From NCBI RefSeq assembly GCF_009866965.1, contig NZ_SPKJ01000004.1, positions 1 to 64,000 on the forward strand: 64,000 nucleotides of DNA. Reading direction: 5' to 3'. Shown here one piece after another: positions 12,237 to 19,840 of this stretch. Position numbers and translations under genes: made by a program. The stretch's first letter is position 1. Every line of letters begins with the position of its first letter. The notes beneath the pieces are model-generated. The model was not told where the DNA came from, searched no databases, and was given only the letters and a program-made list of their open reading frames with translations. Origin of the DNA: Propylenella binzhouense. Its GTDB lineage: Bacteria > Pseudomonadota > Alphaproteobacteria > Rhizobiales > Afifellaceae.

Positions 12237-13370
12237 TCAGAGGTAGCGCCGGCCGGCCACCCAGATATTGCGGATCACCGGCACGCCGCCGGCGAGGCGC
12301 ACGCGCAGGAGATCGGCCCTGAGCCCCGGCGCGATCCGGCCGCGGTCCGAAAAGCCGAGGAGCCGCGCCGGGGAGGCGCTCGCCATGGCGACGGTGCGCG
12401 GGAGGTCGAGGCCGCGGGCCGCGAGCGTGAAGACCGCCTGCAGCAGGCTGCCGGGCACGTAATCGGAGGTCAGCACGTCGAGGAGGTCGGCATCGGCGAG
12501 CTCGGCCGCGCCGACATTGCCGGAATGCGAGCCGCCGAGCACGATGTTCGGCGCCCCCATGACGATCGTCATGCCGAGCTCGCGGGCGCGCCGCGCGGCG
12601 GTCAGCGTGGTCGGGAACTCGCTGATCGAGGCGCCGTGGCGATCCGATTCCTCGACATCGGCGCTCGTCGTGTCGTCATGACTGGCGAGCGGTATGCCGC
12701 GCGCCCGGCACAATTCGCCGATCCTGATGCGGCCCGGCGGCACGAAGCGCCGCTGGTGCGCCTGCCGTTCGGCGAGATAGAGCTCGAACTCGTCGTCGGT
12801 CCAGACGCGGGCGTTCTTCTTGCGCCGGAATTCGCGGAACAGCGCCAGATCGTGCCATTGCCGCTGGCCGGGCGTGTGGTCCATCAGGCTGGCGAGGCGC
12901 AGGCTGCCATTGTCGATATGGCGCGCGACCAGCGGCAGCAGCGAGGCATCGGACAGTTCGCAGCGGAAATGGAAATAATGGTCGACGCGGAGCAGGCCGG
13001 CCGCGCGGGCCTCTGTGAGGCCGGTGATGGCGGCGTCGAGCAGGGCGGTGCGCTGGCCGGCGCTGTCGTAATCGCCGAGCGAGAGCGCATCGAGCACGGT
13101 GGTGATCCCCGCCCCCAGAAGCTCCCAATCGTGCGACAGCACCGCCGCGAGCACCGACGGCCAGCGCACGCCGGGGCGCGGGTTGAGGTGATGCTCGATG
13201 CCGTCGGTATGAAGGTCGATCAGGCCCGGCAGGAGGAAATCGCCCTCGCAGTCGAGGAGCGGCGCATCGGCCGGCCCGTCCTCGGCCAAGACGCCGCCCC
13301 GGATGAAGATTTCGCCCGGCTCGACGGCCTCCGGCCGCACGATGCGGGCATTGACGAGACGCATGACCAT
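12237..13370 (-). CDS. phnM: Alpha-D-ribose 1-methylphosphonate 5-triphosphate diphosphatase
   Basis: Amidohydrolase-fold enzyme of C-P lyase phosphonate catabolism. It releases pyrophosphate from ribose 1-(alkylphosphonate) 5-triphosphate. The 377-aa protein has the metal-binding start 'LLPGLIDLHTDGIEHHLNPR' (H54, H60, H61), a central 'GIPLASHDDTT' and the late 'NIVLGGSHSGN' segment, all typical of PhnM. No other phn gene (phnGHIJKL) lies in the window, so it is an orphan copy. It overlaps the upstream DeoR regulator by one base (TGATG), so the two are coupled. Orphan PhnM-like proteins may act on other substrates. Confidence 0.88.
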   Translation of the reverse strand: MVMRLVNARIVRPEAVEPGEIFIRGGVLAEDGPADAPLLDCEGDFLLPGLIDLHTDGIEHHLNPRPGVRWPSVLAAVLSHDWELLGAGITTVLDALSLGDYDSAGQRTALLDAAITGLTEARAAGLLRVDHYFHFRCELSDASLLPLVARHIDNGSLRLASLMDHTPGQRQWHDLALFREFRRKKNARVWTDDEFELYLAERQAHQRRFVPPGRIRIGELCRARGIPLASHDDTTSADVEESDRHGASISEFPTTLTAARRARELGMTIVMGAPNIVLGGSHSGNVGAAELADADLLDVLTSDYVPGSLLQAVFTLAARGLDLPRTVAMASASPARLLGFSDRGRIAPGLRADLLRVRLAGGVPVIRNIWVAGRRYL

Positions 13371-14236
13371 CAGCGGAGGTCTTCGGGCGGAAGGGACGAT
13401 GGCCGTGCGAGCGCCGCCTGGTCCGGCAGCAGCAGCACGGCTCCCGTCGTCTCGAAGGGCGCCGCGAGCGCGTCCGGCGGCCGCCGGTCGGTGGCGATCA
13501 TGTCGATCTGCCGCAACGGGCGAACGACCTGCGCATCGCGCCGCCCGAACTTGGCGCTGTGCGCGACGAAGCAGTGCCGGGTGGAGTGCGCGCAGAGCAC
13601 CGCGGCGAGCATGGCGTGGGCGCTGGTCGGGCCGAGCACGCCGAATTGCGGATGGACCGCGCTCGCGCCCATGACGCTGAGATCGAACAGCCGGTGCTCG
13701 AGCGCCTTCATCAGCTCGACGCCGCCGGTCGAGCGCGTCCGCGGGCTGACCTGTCCGCCGAGCAGCGTGACCGAGCAGCGCTCCGCCCCCGCGAAGGCGA
13801 CGGCAATGTCGATCATGTTCGTGGTGATGGCGAGCGCCCTGTTGCGCCGTGCCAGTTCCTCGGCGACCAGGAGCATGGTCGAGCTTGCGCCGAGATAGAC
13901 GTTCATGTCGTCCTCGAAGAGGGCCATCGCCGCCACCGCCGCCCGCAGCTTGGCATCGCGGTCGACGCTCAGCCGCTCGCTCACCGGACGGCGCGCGGTC
14001 AGGTCGAAGCCGCTCGCCGGCGCGGCGCCGCCATGGATGCGGCGCAGCCGCCCGGCCTCCTCGAGACCGCGGATGTCGCGGCGGATGGTTTCGTGGGAGA
14101 CGCCGAACCGCTCGGCGAATTCACCGACCGAGACGATCCCGCCGCGATCGATCGCCGCCAGGATGCTGCGCTGGCGCTCCGCGCCGAGAACGGGGCCACT
14201 CCGCCGCGGGGCGCCGGAATCGTTCGAACTGCTCAT
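13370..14236 (-). CDS. DeoR/GlpR-family transcriptional regulator
   Basis: A 288-aa repressor-type regulator. The N-terminal helix-turn-helix reads 'VGEFAERFGVSHETIRRDIR' (about 37-56) followed by 'RLRRIHGGA', the DeoR hallmark. A DeoR-C effector domain with a phosphosugar-isomerase-like fold follows. Its stop overlaps the phnM start by one base, so it probably regulates phnM and itself. Two direct repeats in the upstream region are candidate operators. Confidence 0.92.
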   Translation of the reverse strand: MSSSNDSGAPRRSGPVLGAERQRSILAAIDRGGIVSVGEFAERFGVSHETIRRDIRGLEEAGRLRRIHGGAAPASGFDLTARRPVSERLSVDRDAKLRAAVAAMALFEDDMNVYLGASSTMLLVAEELARRNRALAITTNMIDIAVAFAGAERCSVTLLGGQVSPRTRSTGGVELMKALEHRLFDLSVMGASAVHPQFGVLGPTSAHAMLAAVLCAHSTRHCFVAHSAKFGRRDAQVVRPLRQIDMIATDRRPPDALAAPFETTGAVLLLPDQAALARPSSLPPEDLR

Positions 14237-14639
14237 GCCGTCCGGAATCCTGGTTGACGGGCGCGGGACGCCTACGCCTTAGCGGAGCGAATGTGACCGT
14301 TTGATGAATAATTGCCCGATTTTGACCGTTACGTTTGCTTTTTGTTGGCATCTGGAGGCGCGTGAGGTCGCGCGCGCAACCCCGCCGGTGAACACGGTCG
14401 ACATCACCGCCGCCGTGAAAATGGTCCGAAGGGGAGAACGGATGACGATCGGAGGCTAAGCCGGCAGGCTGATCGTGAGGCCGAGCAGGTCGGCACCGAT
14501 CACGACCGCGACGGCGAGCCGTGTCACATGGAAGACGCGGTCGCTTCGGGTGCGGATCTCGCCGACGAAGCTCCAGCGGGAGCGTCGATCTCCGCCTGCC
14601 CTGCCGTGCCTCCTGGTTGGCGACGGTGGCACGGAACTT
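14237..14639. other. Intergenic region between deoR-phnM and the Crp-coupled small gene
   Basis: About 400 bases. The left part holds the candidate DeoR operator. On the minus strand a frame ends in a TAG at 14456-14458 with a hydrophobic tail 'LAVAVVIGADLLGLTISLPA', which could be the end of a small membrane protein. I find no start codon with a ribosome site for it, so it is not called as a gene. Confidence 0.35.
14294..14330. promoter_or_regulatory. Direct repeat TGACCGTT x2, possible DeoR operator
   Basis: TGACCGTT occurs at 14294-14301 and again at 14323-14330, 29 bases apart (about three helical turns), within an AT-richer patch 60-90 bases upstream of the deoR-phnM start. Position and spacing suit binding by a regulator; assignment to this DeoR protein is inference. 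Confidence 0.4.
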
Positions 14640-14885
14640 TCAGAAGAGCGCCCGCTTCAGCTGCGCCTCGATCCATCGCGAAGCCTCGGCCAGGTCGCGG
14701 AAGACCGGTTCCGGTCTGACGTTCAGCTTCCCGAAGCCCGCCTCCAGGAACCACTTGCCAGCTTCCGCGTGCTCGTCGGAGAGGAGGACGAGCACCGCGA
14801 CCAGGCGGTCGCCGGCGAAGGCGAGCCGGCCCTCCTCGTCCGGGCTGCCGGTGTCGATCTTCACGGGTTTCAGCTCGATCGTCAC
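14640..14885 (-). CDS. 81-aa hypothetical protein coupled to a Crp/Fnr regulator
   Basis: Starts at GTG 14885, which overlaps the stop of the Crp/Fnr gene by 4 bases (GTGA), strong evidence for translation. The product begins 'MTIELKPVKIDTGSPDEEGR' and continues with a strand-rich 'LVAVLVLLSDEHAEAGKWFL' and an amphipathic C-terminal helix. There is no signal peptide or membrane segment. Similar short proteins of unknown function are found beside other regulators in Rhizobiales as far as I recall; no function can be named. Confidence 0.65.
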   Translation of the reverse strand: MTIELKPVKIDTGSPDEEGRLAFAGDRLVAVLVLLSDEHAEAGKWFLEAGFGKLNVRPEPVFRDLAEASRWIEAQLKRALF

Positions 14886-15673
14886 GGCTCCGGCCGGGTG
14901 AGGTGCAGGTAGTCCGGGTCGAATTCGGAAAGCTCCACGAGTCCATCCCAGTTCAAGGTGGTAACCGTACCGCCGCTCACCAGCACCAGACCGGCGTCGC
15001 GGAGATCCCGCAATACCCGGCTCACGTGGATGTTCGAGATCCCGACCGCATCGCCGAGCTCGGACTGCGTCACCGGAAGTGTGTAATGATGGTCGCCGGC
15101 CAGCCCCACTGCCCGGAAGCGCACCGCCAGCTCGCAGAGGAGATGCGCCACTCGCTGCATCGCGGTCCGGCGGCCGAGCCCCACGATCCATTCCCGGAAG
15201 ATCGCCGCATCGATCAAGGTCTCGCGCCAGAGGATCGCCGCGACGGAAGGCCTCGAGCCGACAAGCGCGCGAAGGGCGGCATGGGGAATGAAGGCGGCGC
15301 GCACCGGCGTGATGGCGGCGAGGCTGTGATCCATTCTCTTCAGGAACAGGCTCTGGAGATCGGGGATCTCGCCGGCCAAGTGGAAGGAGAGGATCTGGCG
15401 CTTGCCACCCAGGAGCAGCTTGTAGCGGCAGACGAGGCCCGAGACGACGAGACAGCATTCCGCCGGCCGATCCCCATCCCGGACGATATCGACGCCGCGC
15501 GGCAGGTCCTTCACCGTAAAGGGAAGCTGTCGGACCGCCTCGCGATCCTCGTCCGAAAGCCGGGAGTCGCTCTCGAGCTTGGTGACGAGCCGCTCATGGG
15601 CCGCGATGCTCGACTCGATCGTCCGGGGCAAATTCGCCTCCTCCCCGCGTTCCTCTGAATTCCCTTCGCGCAC
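14882..15673 (-). CDS. Crp/Fnr-family transcriptional regulator
   Basis: Up to 263 aa. It has an N-terminal cyclic-nucleotide-binding-like beta-barrel ('GVDIVRDGDRPAECCLVVSG', then 'GGKRQILSFHLAGEIPDLQS') and a C-terminal winged helix with recognition region 'LPVTQSELGDAVGISNIHVS'. No Cys cluster for an Fe-S centre is present, so it is not an Fnr-type oxygen sensor. The first candidate start is GTG 15673, but a TTG at 15631 sits behind an excellent GGGGAGGAGG site and may be the true start. It is translationally coupled to an 81-aa protein. Confidence 0.9.
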   Translation of the reverse strand: MREGNSEERGEEANLPRTIESSIAAHERLVTKLESDSRLSDEDREAVRQLPFTVKDLPRGVDIVRDGDRPAECCLVVSGLVCRYKLLLGGKRQILSFHLAGEIPDLQSLFLKRMDHSLAAITPVRAAFIPHAALRALVGSRPSVAAILWRETLIDAAIFREWIVGLGRRTAMQRVAHLLCELAVRFRAVGLAGDHHYTLPVTQSELGDAVGISNIHVSRVLRDLRDAGLVLVSGGTVTTLNWDGLVELSEFDPDYLHLTRPEP

Positions 15674-16017
15674 ACCAGCACCATAGTACCTGGTTCAAGC
15701 CTCCTGCTGAACGGTGCCCGACGCCAGCGCTGCGGCAACTCGGCCAGCAGGGCGCCGCCTTGATCGCGATGGGATGGTCCGGGTGCGACTGATCGGACGG
15801 CAGGACAGCGGATCAACGGCCCTCGGCGATTAAATCATTTCGTCCTTGCCGTCTGTAGATGAGCGGTCCATATTGCGAACATCGACTTTTGGCCGGGCGA
15901 CTTGGCCGTACTGCCTGCGACTGGCGGGCGCACGCTCAGACTTTCTATCCAAATTCGACTTTTACGAACGGGCCTTTTTGTGCCCGATCGCACCCGTGCG
16001 TCTCGAAAGGACACGAC
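15674..16017. other. Intergenic region with the cold-shock gene 5' leader
   Basis: About 340 bases without a gene between divergently arranged crp-like and cold-shock genes. An AT-rich stretch near 15830-15845 and another at 15945-15985 could supply promoter and a long leader for the cold-shock mRNA, as is usual for csp genes. No specific motif was assigned. Confidence 0.4.
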
Positions 16018-16227
16018 ATGACCATAGGCAGTGTAAAGTTTTACAATTCCCAGAGGGGCTACGGATTCATCCAGCCGGACGACGGCAGCAAGGATGTGTT
16101 CGTCCACGCCACCGCACTCGAGGCCGCCGGTATGCGCGGGCTCGTCGAAGGCCAGAAGATCGCCTTTGATGCGGAAACCGATCGCCGGACGGGAAGAGTG
16201 GCGGCTGCCAACCTGCAGCACCCCTGA
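16018..16227 (+). CDS. Cold-shock domain protein (CspA family)
   Basis: A 69-aa single-stranded nucleic-acid-binding OB-fold protein. RNP1 is visible as 'GYGFIQPDD' and RNP2 as 'DVFVHATAL', preceded by 'GSVKFYNSQR'. The ATG at 16018 follows a GAAAGG ribosome site; the frame is open upstream but only this start matches the family. The gene ends just before a strong hairpin terminator. It heads a run of small genes in the same direction. Confidence 0.95.
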   Translation: MTIGSVKFYNSQRGYGFIQPDDGSKDVFVHATALEAAGMRGLVEGQKIAFDAETDRRTGRVAAANLQHP

Positions 16228-16240
16228 CAGGTCGATCAAA

Positions 16241-16271
16241 GAGGCGCGGACAACCCGCGCCTCTCTCGTTT
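16241..16271 (+). terminator. Rho-independent terminator after the cold-shock gene
   Basis: A perfect 9-bp stem, GAGGCGCGG (16241-16249) with CCGCGCCTC (16255-16263), a 5-base loop, then a T-rich TCTCGTTT tail. It begins 14 bases after the csp stop. Confidence 0.8.
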
Positions 16272-16294
16272 CAGGCTTCGCGGGAGAGGTTCCG

Positions 16295-16498
16295 ATGGAT
16301 ACTCACGCCTTCAAGATCGACCAGATCGTGCGTCTCTCCGGATCGTCCGTCATGCGGAATGCCGTCGGCATCTACACGGTCACGGCGCTGCTCCCGGAGG
16401 AGCGCGGCGATCGGCAGTACCGCCTCAGGAACACCGAGAGCGCGCAGCAGCGGGTCGCTTGGGAAAGCCAGCTCTCCGCAATCGAGCCGGAAAGCTAG
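16295..16498 (+). CDS. 67-aa hypothetical protein
   Basis: Small soluble protein beginning 'MDTHAFKIDQIVRLSGSS', continuing 'GIYTVTALLPEERGDRQYRL' and ending 'VAWESQLSAI'. This pattern (hydrophobic strand, LLP-E, QYR, RV-ESQL) matches a family of uncharacterised small proteins common in Hyphomicrobiales, probably a small beta-barrel. It has a GGGAGAGG ribosome site just before the ATG and lies immediately after the csp terminator. Confidence 0.7.
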   Translation: MDTHAFKIDQIVRLSGSSVMRNAVGIYTVTALLPEERGDRQYRLRNTESAQQRVAWESQLSAIEPES

Positions 16499-16589
16499 AC
16501 CCGGGAAGATCGGGACATGCGTGGCAGGCCGCTCGCCGCCCGGCAGTCCCTGGCTGCGTTCATCAACACACATGCGAAAGGGTTCCGAC

Positions 16590-16742
16590 ATGGCCAAGGA
16601 GCAGAAGCGCGGCAACAAGGAAGCCAAGAAGCCGAAGAGTTCCGAGAAGGCTGCGAAGGCCCCTCCGAAGTACATCGCCGTCAGCGATCTCGGCCAGGCG
16701 GCGAAGAGCGCGGTATCGCGGCTCGGCGGGAATCGGAAATAG
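16590..16742 (+). CDS. 50-aa Lys/Ala-rich basic protein
   Basis: Very small, strongly basic protein: 'MAKEQKRGNKEAKKPKSSEK' then a short conserved-looking tail 'PPKYIAVSDLGQAAKSAVSR'. The disordered Lys-rich start and compact tail resemble short proteins seen in many Rhizobiales genomes. Nucleic-acid binding is plausible from charge alone but not shown. The upstream sequence has a GAAAGGG site. Confidence 0.65.
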   Translation: MAKEQKRGNKEAKKPKSSEKAAKAPPKYIAVSDLGQAAKSAVSRLGGNRK

Positions 16743-16748
16743 CGCGGG

Positions 16749-16988
16749 ATGGCGCGCTTCGAACTGACGATGGCAAGTGGCGAGAAGCTGGTCGTCGACC
16801 ATCCTGCATCGGACATGGCTGCGATGCGGACGCATCTCACCGCAGGGCCGTTCGTGGTCTTCAGCGAGATCCGGTCCGGCACGGAAGGACCGATGAAGGA
16901 CGTGATCGTCGCGACCGGCCAGATATCGATTCTGAGGTCGCTCGCCGAAGGAGCGACACAGGGCAGCGGCTTCCGCCCGAAGCGCTGA
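16749..16988 (+). CDS. 79-aa hypothetical protein
   Basis: Begins six bases after the previous stop. The product 'MARFELTMASGEKLVVDHPA' followed by 'TAGPFVVFSEIRSG' and 'DVIVATGQISILRSL' has an alternating pattern suggesting a small all-beta protein. The last codons and stop lie inside the first unit of a 14-base tandem repeat. Function unknown. Confidence 0.6.
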   Translation: MARFELTMASGEKLVVDHPASDMAAMRTHLTAGPFVVFSEIRSGTEGPMKDVIVATGQISILRSLAEGATQGSGFRPKR

Positions 16989-17017
16989 GCCCGAAGCGCT
17001 GAGCCCGAAGCGCTGAG
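16976..17017 (+). repeat. Three perfect 14-bp tandem repeats across a stop codon
   Basis: CCCGAAGCGCTGAG is repeated three times without a mismatch at 16976-16989, 16990-17003 and 17004-17017. Each unit holds a TGA, and the first TGA is the stop of the 79-aa gene. The copies contain a GAAGCGCT block and probably arose by slippage. Confidence 0.9.
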
Positions 17018-17054
17018 AAGGACGGTGCCTTGGTGCGCCAGCAGGAGACGAGCC

Positions 17055-17285
17055 ATGACGCTCACGATGAAGGAAATGGACGCCCTCCGGGCGCAGATCG
17101 ACACCGCACTGGTCCACCCGGGGACGACCGGATTCGAGCGGCAGTTCCTTGCCGGCCAGAAGGCCCGGCTGGATCAGCACGGCACGCATGCCATGGTCAC
17201 CCCCGGCCAGAATGCCAGGATCCAGGCGATCTGCCTGCGCGCCGCCGCTCACGCGGGAACGATGCAGTCGTCACCAGGCCACTGA
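17055..17285 (+). CDS. 76-aa hypothetical protein
   Basis: Starts at ATG 17055 behind a GCAGGAGACG ribosome site. The protein 'MTLTMKEMDALRAQIDTALV' is helix-rich, with a middle 'FERQFLAGQKARLDQHGTHA' and 'VTPGQNARIQAICLRAA'. It has no signal peptide or membrane segment. Not recognised; the neighbouring small genes suggest one small-protein locus. Confidence 0.6.
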   Translation: MTLTMKEMDALRAQIDTALVHPGTTGFERQFLAGQKARLDQHGTHAMVTPGQNARIQAICLRAAAHAGTMQSSPGH

Positions 17286-17316
17286 CCGTGCCGGTACGGC
17301 TTACATTGGGAGGGAG

Positions 17317-17556
17317 ATGCACGTGGCAGAGAGCAGGGGGCTCCGCCAAAAGGCGGAGGTGATGTTCAGCAAGATGCAGAAGAAGGCGAAGACCAAGATC
17401 GGCCGCAAGGCGCTCCCGGCCTACGAGGTGGATGCGGCAGCGGTCCGCAAGAAGACCGCGATGCTGAGAGATCTCCGGATCGCCAAGGAGGCGGCCGACC
17501 GGGAAGCGACGCCTGCAATCGCGTCGAGCCTGGCCAAGGGATCCAGCAAAGCCTGA
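17317..17556 (+). CDS. 79-aa basic helical hypothetical protein
   Basis: ATG at 17317 follows a GGGAGGGAG site. The product is Lys/Ala-rich: 'LRQKAEVMFSKMQKKAKTKI', then 'AYEVDAAAVRKKTAMLRDLR', with charged helices like other small stress-associated proteins of this order. Not recognised as a named family. It is last of five small genes after the cold-shock gene. Confidence 0.6.
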   Translation: MHVAESRGLRQKAEVMFSKMQKKAKTKIGRKALPAYEVDAAAVRKKTAMLRDLRIAKEAADREATPAIASSLAKGSSKA

Positions 17557-17997
17557 CCGGCCAACGGCCGAAGCGGCGCCGGGTGAAATCACCGGATCAA
17601 GCGAGGCCGATATGACCCGTCGCATCGCCGGGATGGTGCCAGCAGAACCGGAATCGGCCGTCGGGTCCTGCGCCGCGCCCGCGGCCCTGGTGTTCCTCAC
17701 CGCAATGACTGTCGGAATGCTGCAGGCGCGGCTTCGGATCGGCTCGAGCCCGATCGTACCGCATGCCAGCAAGCGCAGCGTCGGCCGCCTGCCGTGCGCG
17801 ATGGCGACCGCTCAACAATGCGGCCGCGGCGCCGGCCTCCTGCGGCCGGCGATCGTCCGCCCGAGGGCGGATCGATGCCGGTCCGCGCGGCTTACGGTCG
17901 GCTAACCGTCCTTCCGCAGATTCCCGATCCCTGACAACCGGAACGCCACGACTCCGTTGAGATCGAACGTGCGATCGCGCGCTGATCACGGGCGGCA
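17557..17997. other. Gap between small-protein genes and the GGDEF gene
   Basis: About 440 bases. A 97-codon plus-strand frame at 17612-17905 has biased, Arg-rich composition and no family look, so I do not call it. No promoter or RNA gene was recognised. Confidence 0.4.
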
Positions 17998-18807
17998 ATG
18001 GACCAGGACGGGATGAGGCGGAGACGAATGATGGATCGGGCGATCCTGGCGGCTGCTCTTCTCACGGCGCTCCTGGTTGCACTCGTCTTCGACATCGTCG
18101 TGAAGGAGGAGGAAGGGAATACCGCCGGGCTGATGATCGAGATGAACGAGGCGCTCGGGCTCGCTTTGCTCATCGTCTTCGGATTGCTCGTCTACGGCGT
18201 CCGGCGGCTCAGGGACCAGCGTCGCGAGCTCGAAGCGCGGCTCCAGGCGGAGACCGAGGCGAAGCGGGCGCTTCAGTTGGCCCTGCTCGATCCGCTCACC
18301 GGCGTCGCGAACCGTCGGCACTTTCAGGACACCTTCACGGCCGCGAGCGACGGCCGTATCGGGACGAACGCCGTCTTCATGCTGGACATGGACGGCTTCA
18401 AGGCGATCAACGACACCTATGGCCACGCCGCCGGGGACGAGGTGCTGAAGGTCGTCGCTCTGCGGCTCCAGGCGGCGGTTGGCAGGCACAACCTCGTGTC
18501 GCGGCTCGGCGGCGACGAGTTCGCGGTGCTGGTCTTCAATATCGGCGGCGAGAGCGATGCGGAGCGACTGAAGCAGCGCATGCGCTATGAGGCCGAACAG
18601 CCGATCCCGATCGGCCGCGCCGCTCACTCGATCGGCGTCGCCATCGGGCTCAGCCTGTTCCCGCAGGAAGGCGCCGACGCGGCAGCCATTCTGGCGCGCG
18701 CCGACGAGGCGCTCTATCGCGACAAGCGCATGCGGCAGGCCGGCCTTTCACGACGTGGCGCGACGGCGCCGGAGGTGACAGACGAGGCATGTTCCGAGCC
18801 AGGATAG
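17998..18807 (+). CDS. Membrane-bound GGDEF diguanylate cyclase
   Basis: A 269-aa protein predicted to make cyclic di-GMP from two GTP. Two N-terminal membrane helices (about 14-33 and 50-67) enclose a short loop, then a coiled linker and a GGDEF domain starting at 'DPLTGVANRRHF'. The active-site signature is intact as GGDEF at 171-175. The upstream inhibitory I-site (RxxD) is not conserved: the aligned positions read G162 and N165. It has no recognisable sensor domain in the roughly 15-residue loop. It is convergent with the LysR gene to its right. Confidence 0.92.
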   Translation: MDQDGMRRRRMMDRAILAAALLTALLVALVFDIVVKEEEGNTAGLMIEMNEALGLALLIVFGLLVYGVRRLRDQRRELEARLQAETEAKRALQLALLDPLTGVANRRHFQDTFTAASDGRIGTNAVFMLDMDGFKAINDTYGHAAGDEVLKVVALRLQAAVGRHNLVSRLGGDEFAVLVFNIGGESDAERLKQRMRYEAEQPIPIGRAAHSIGVAIGLSLFPQEGADAAAILARADEALYRDKRMRQAGLSRRGATAPEVTDEACSEPG

Positions 18808-18819
18808 ATCGCCTGCAGG

Positions 18820-19743
18820 TCACGTGAACCGGGCTCGGCTTGCGGGTGGCCTGCCACCGTGCTGCCCGCCAGCCAGGTGGAGGAGAAGGTCACGCGCCGA
18901 ATCCGACAGATCGTCTTCGCAGAGATAGCAGATCGAGAGATGCCGGGTGGCCCAGGCGTCGGCCAGGCGGACAGCCGCGATCGGCATGGACCGGCGCCAT
19001 CGGCGCGCCGCCCTCTCCGGCACGATACCGATCCCGGCTCCCTGCCCAACCATGTTGCAGATCCCTTCGAATGTCCGGAGGCGGGCCCGGTACGTCAGCC
19101 GCCTCCCCATACGGGCTGCATGGTCGTCGAGGTGATCCTGAAGCGCACCACGCCCGAGCCCGATGAACCGCTCCCCTGCGATGTCGGCCAGAGGAATCCG
19201 CCTTGCTCCGGCAAGAGCGTGGTCCCGCGGAACCACGACGAACAGGCGGTCGATCGCGAAGTTTCGGAGGTGCAGTCCTGCCGGATCCACGGCACTGGAG
19301 ATGATCCCGAGCTCCGCCAGCCCGGCCGACACGGCTTTGACGATGTCCGAGCTCTGTCGTTCCTTCAGGTCGATGTCGGTATGGGGGTGACCGGCAAGCC
19401 AGGACCCTAGACGTGCCGGCAGGAATTCCGTCATAGCGGCCGTATTCGCGAGCAGTCGGATGGTGGCCCGAATTCCCTGGGCCCGCTCGCTGAGCTCATC
19501 CTGCAGATCGGCGACCTGCCGCAGAATGAGCCTGGCATGGTGGGCCAGGGCCTCCCCAGCTTCGGTCGGAACTGTCCCCCTCGGTCCGCGCACGAGCAGT
19601 TGCACGCCGCCATGCGTCTCCATGTCCCGCAACCGCTCGCTGGCCGCGGCGAGCGAGAGATTGGCGTCAGAGGCGCCGTGCGTGATGCTGCCAGCCTCGA
19701 CGACTGCCAGGAATAGGCGGAGATCAGCGATGTCGAAGCGCAC
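18820..19743 (-). CDS. LysR-family regulator, divergent from TauE/SafE
   Basis: Transcriptional regulator with an N-terminal winged helix ('DLRLFLAVVEAGSITHGA' then 'SLAAASERLRDMETHGGVQL') and a LysR substrate-binding domain. I place the start at GTG 19743 (reading 'VRFDIADLRLF') because homologues start at this point; a TTG six codons upstream (19761) is the alternative. It is divergent from a TauE/SafE gene across about 100 bases, the usual arrangement for this LysR subgroup, and probably regulates it. Confidence 0.9.
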   Translation of the reverse strand: MRFDIADLRLFLAVVEAGSITHGASDANLSLAAASERLRDMETHGGVQLLVRGPRGTVPTEAGEALAHHARLILRQVADLQDELSERAQGIRATIRLLANTAAMTEFLPARLGSWLAGHPHTDIDLKERQSSDIVKAVSAGLAELGIISSAVDPAGLHLRNFAIDRLFVVVPRDHALAGARRIPLADIAGERFIGLGRGALQDHLDDHAARMGRRLTYRARLRTFEGICNMVGQGAGIGIVPERAARRWRRSMPIAAVRLADAWATRHLSICYLCEDDLSDSARDLLLHLAGGQHGGRPPASRARFT

Positions 19744-19840
19744 GAGGCACTGATACGGCAAAGCGCCCCTTCGGAACAGCCGAAGCCTGGCTCCGGATCA
19801 ACCACATTGTTGCGGGAGTGCCGCGCAGGCCAAGTGGGGC

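Noticed and set aside
14400-14530. End of a possible small membrane protein on the minus strand (hydrophobic tail, TAG at 14456)
   Set aside because: No start codon with a ribosome site was found and the upstream residues look random.
17612-17905. 97-codon open frame before the GGDEF gene
   Set aside because: No ribosome site, Arg-rich composition and no family-like pattern; probably chance in GC-rich DNA.
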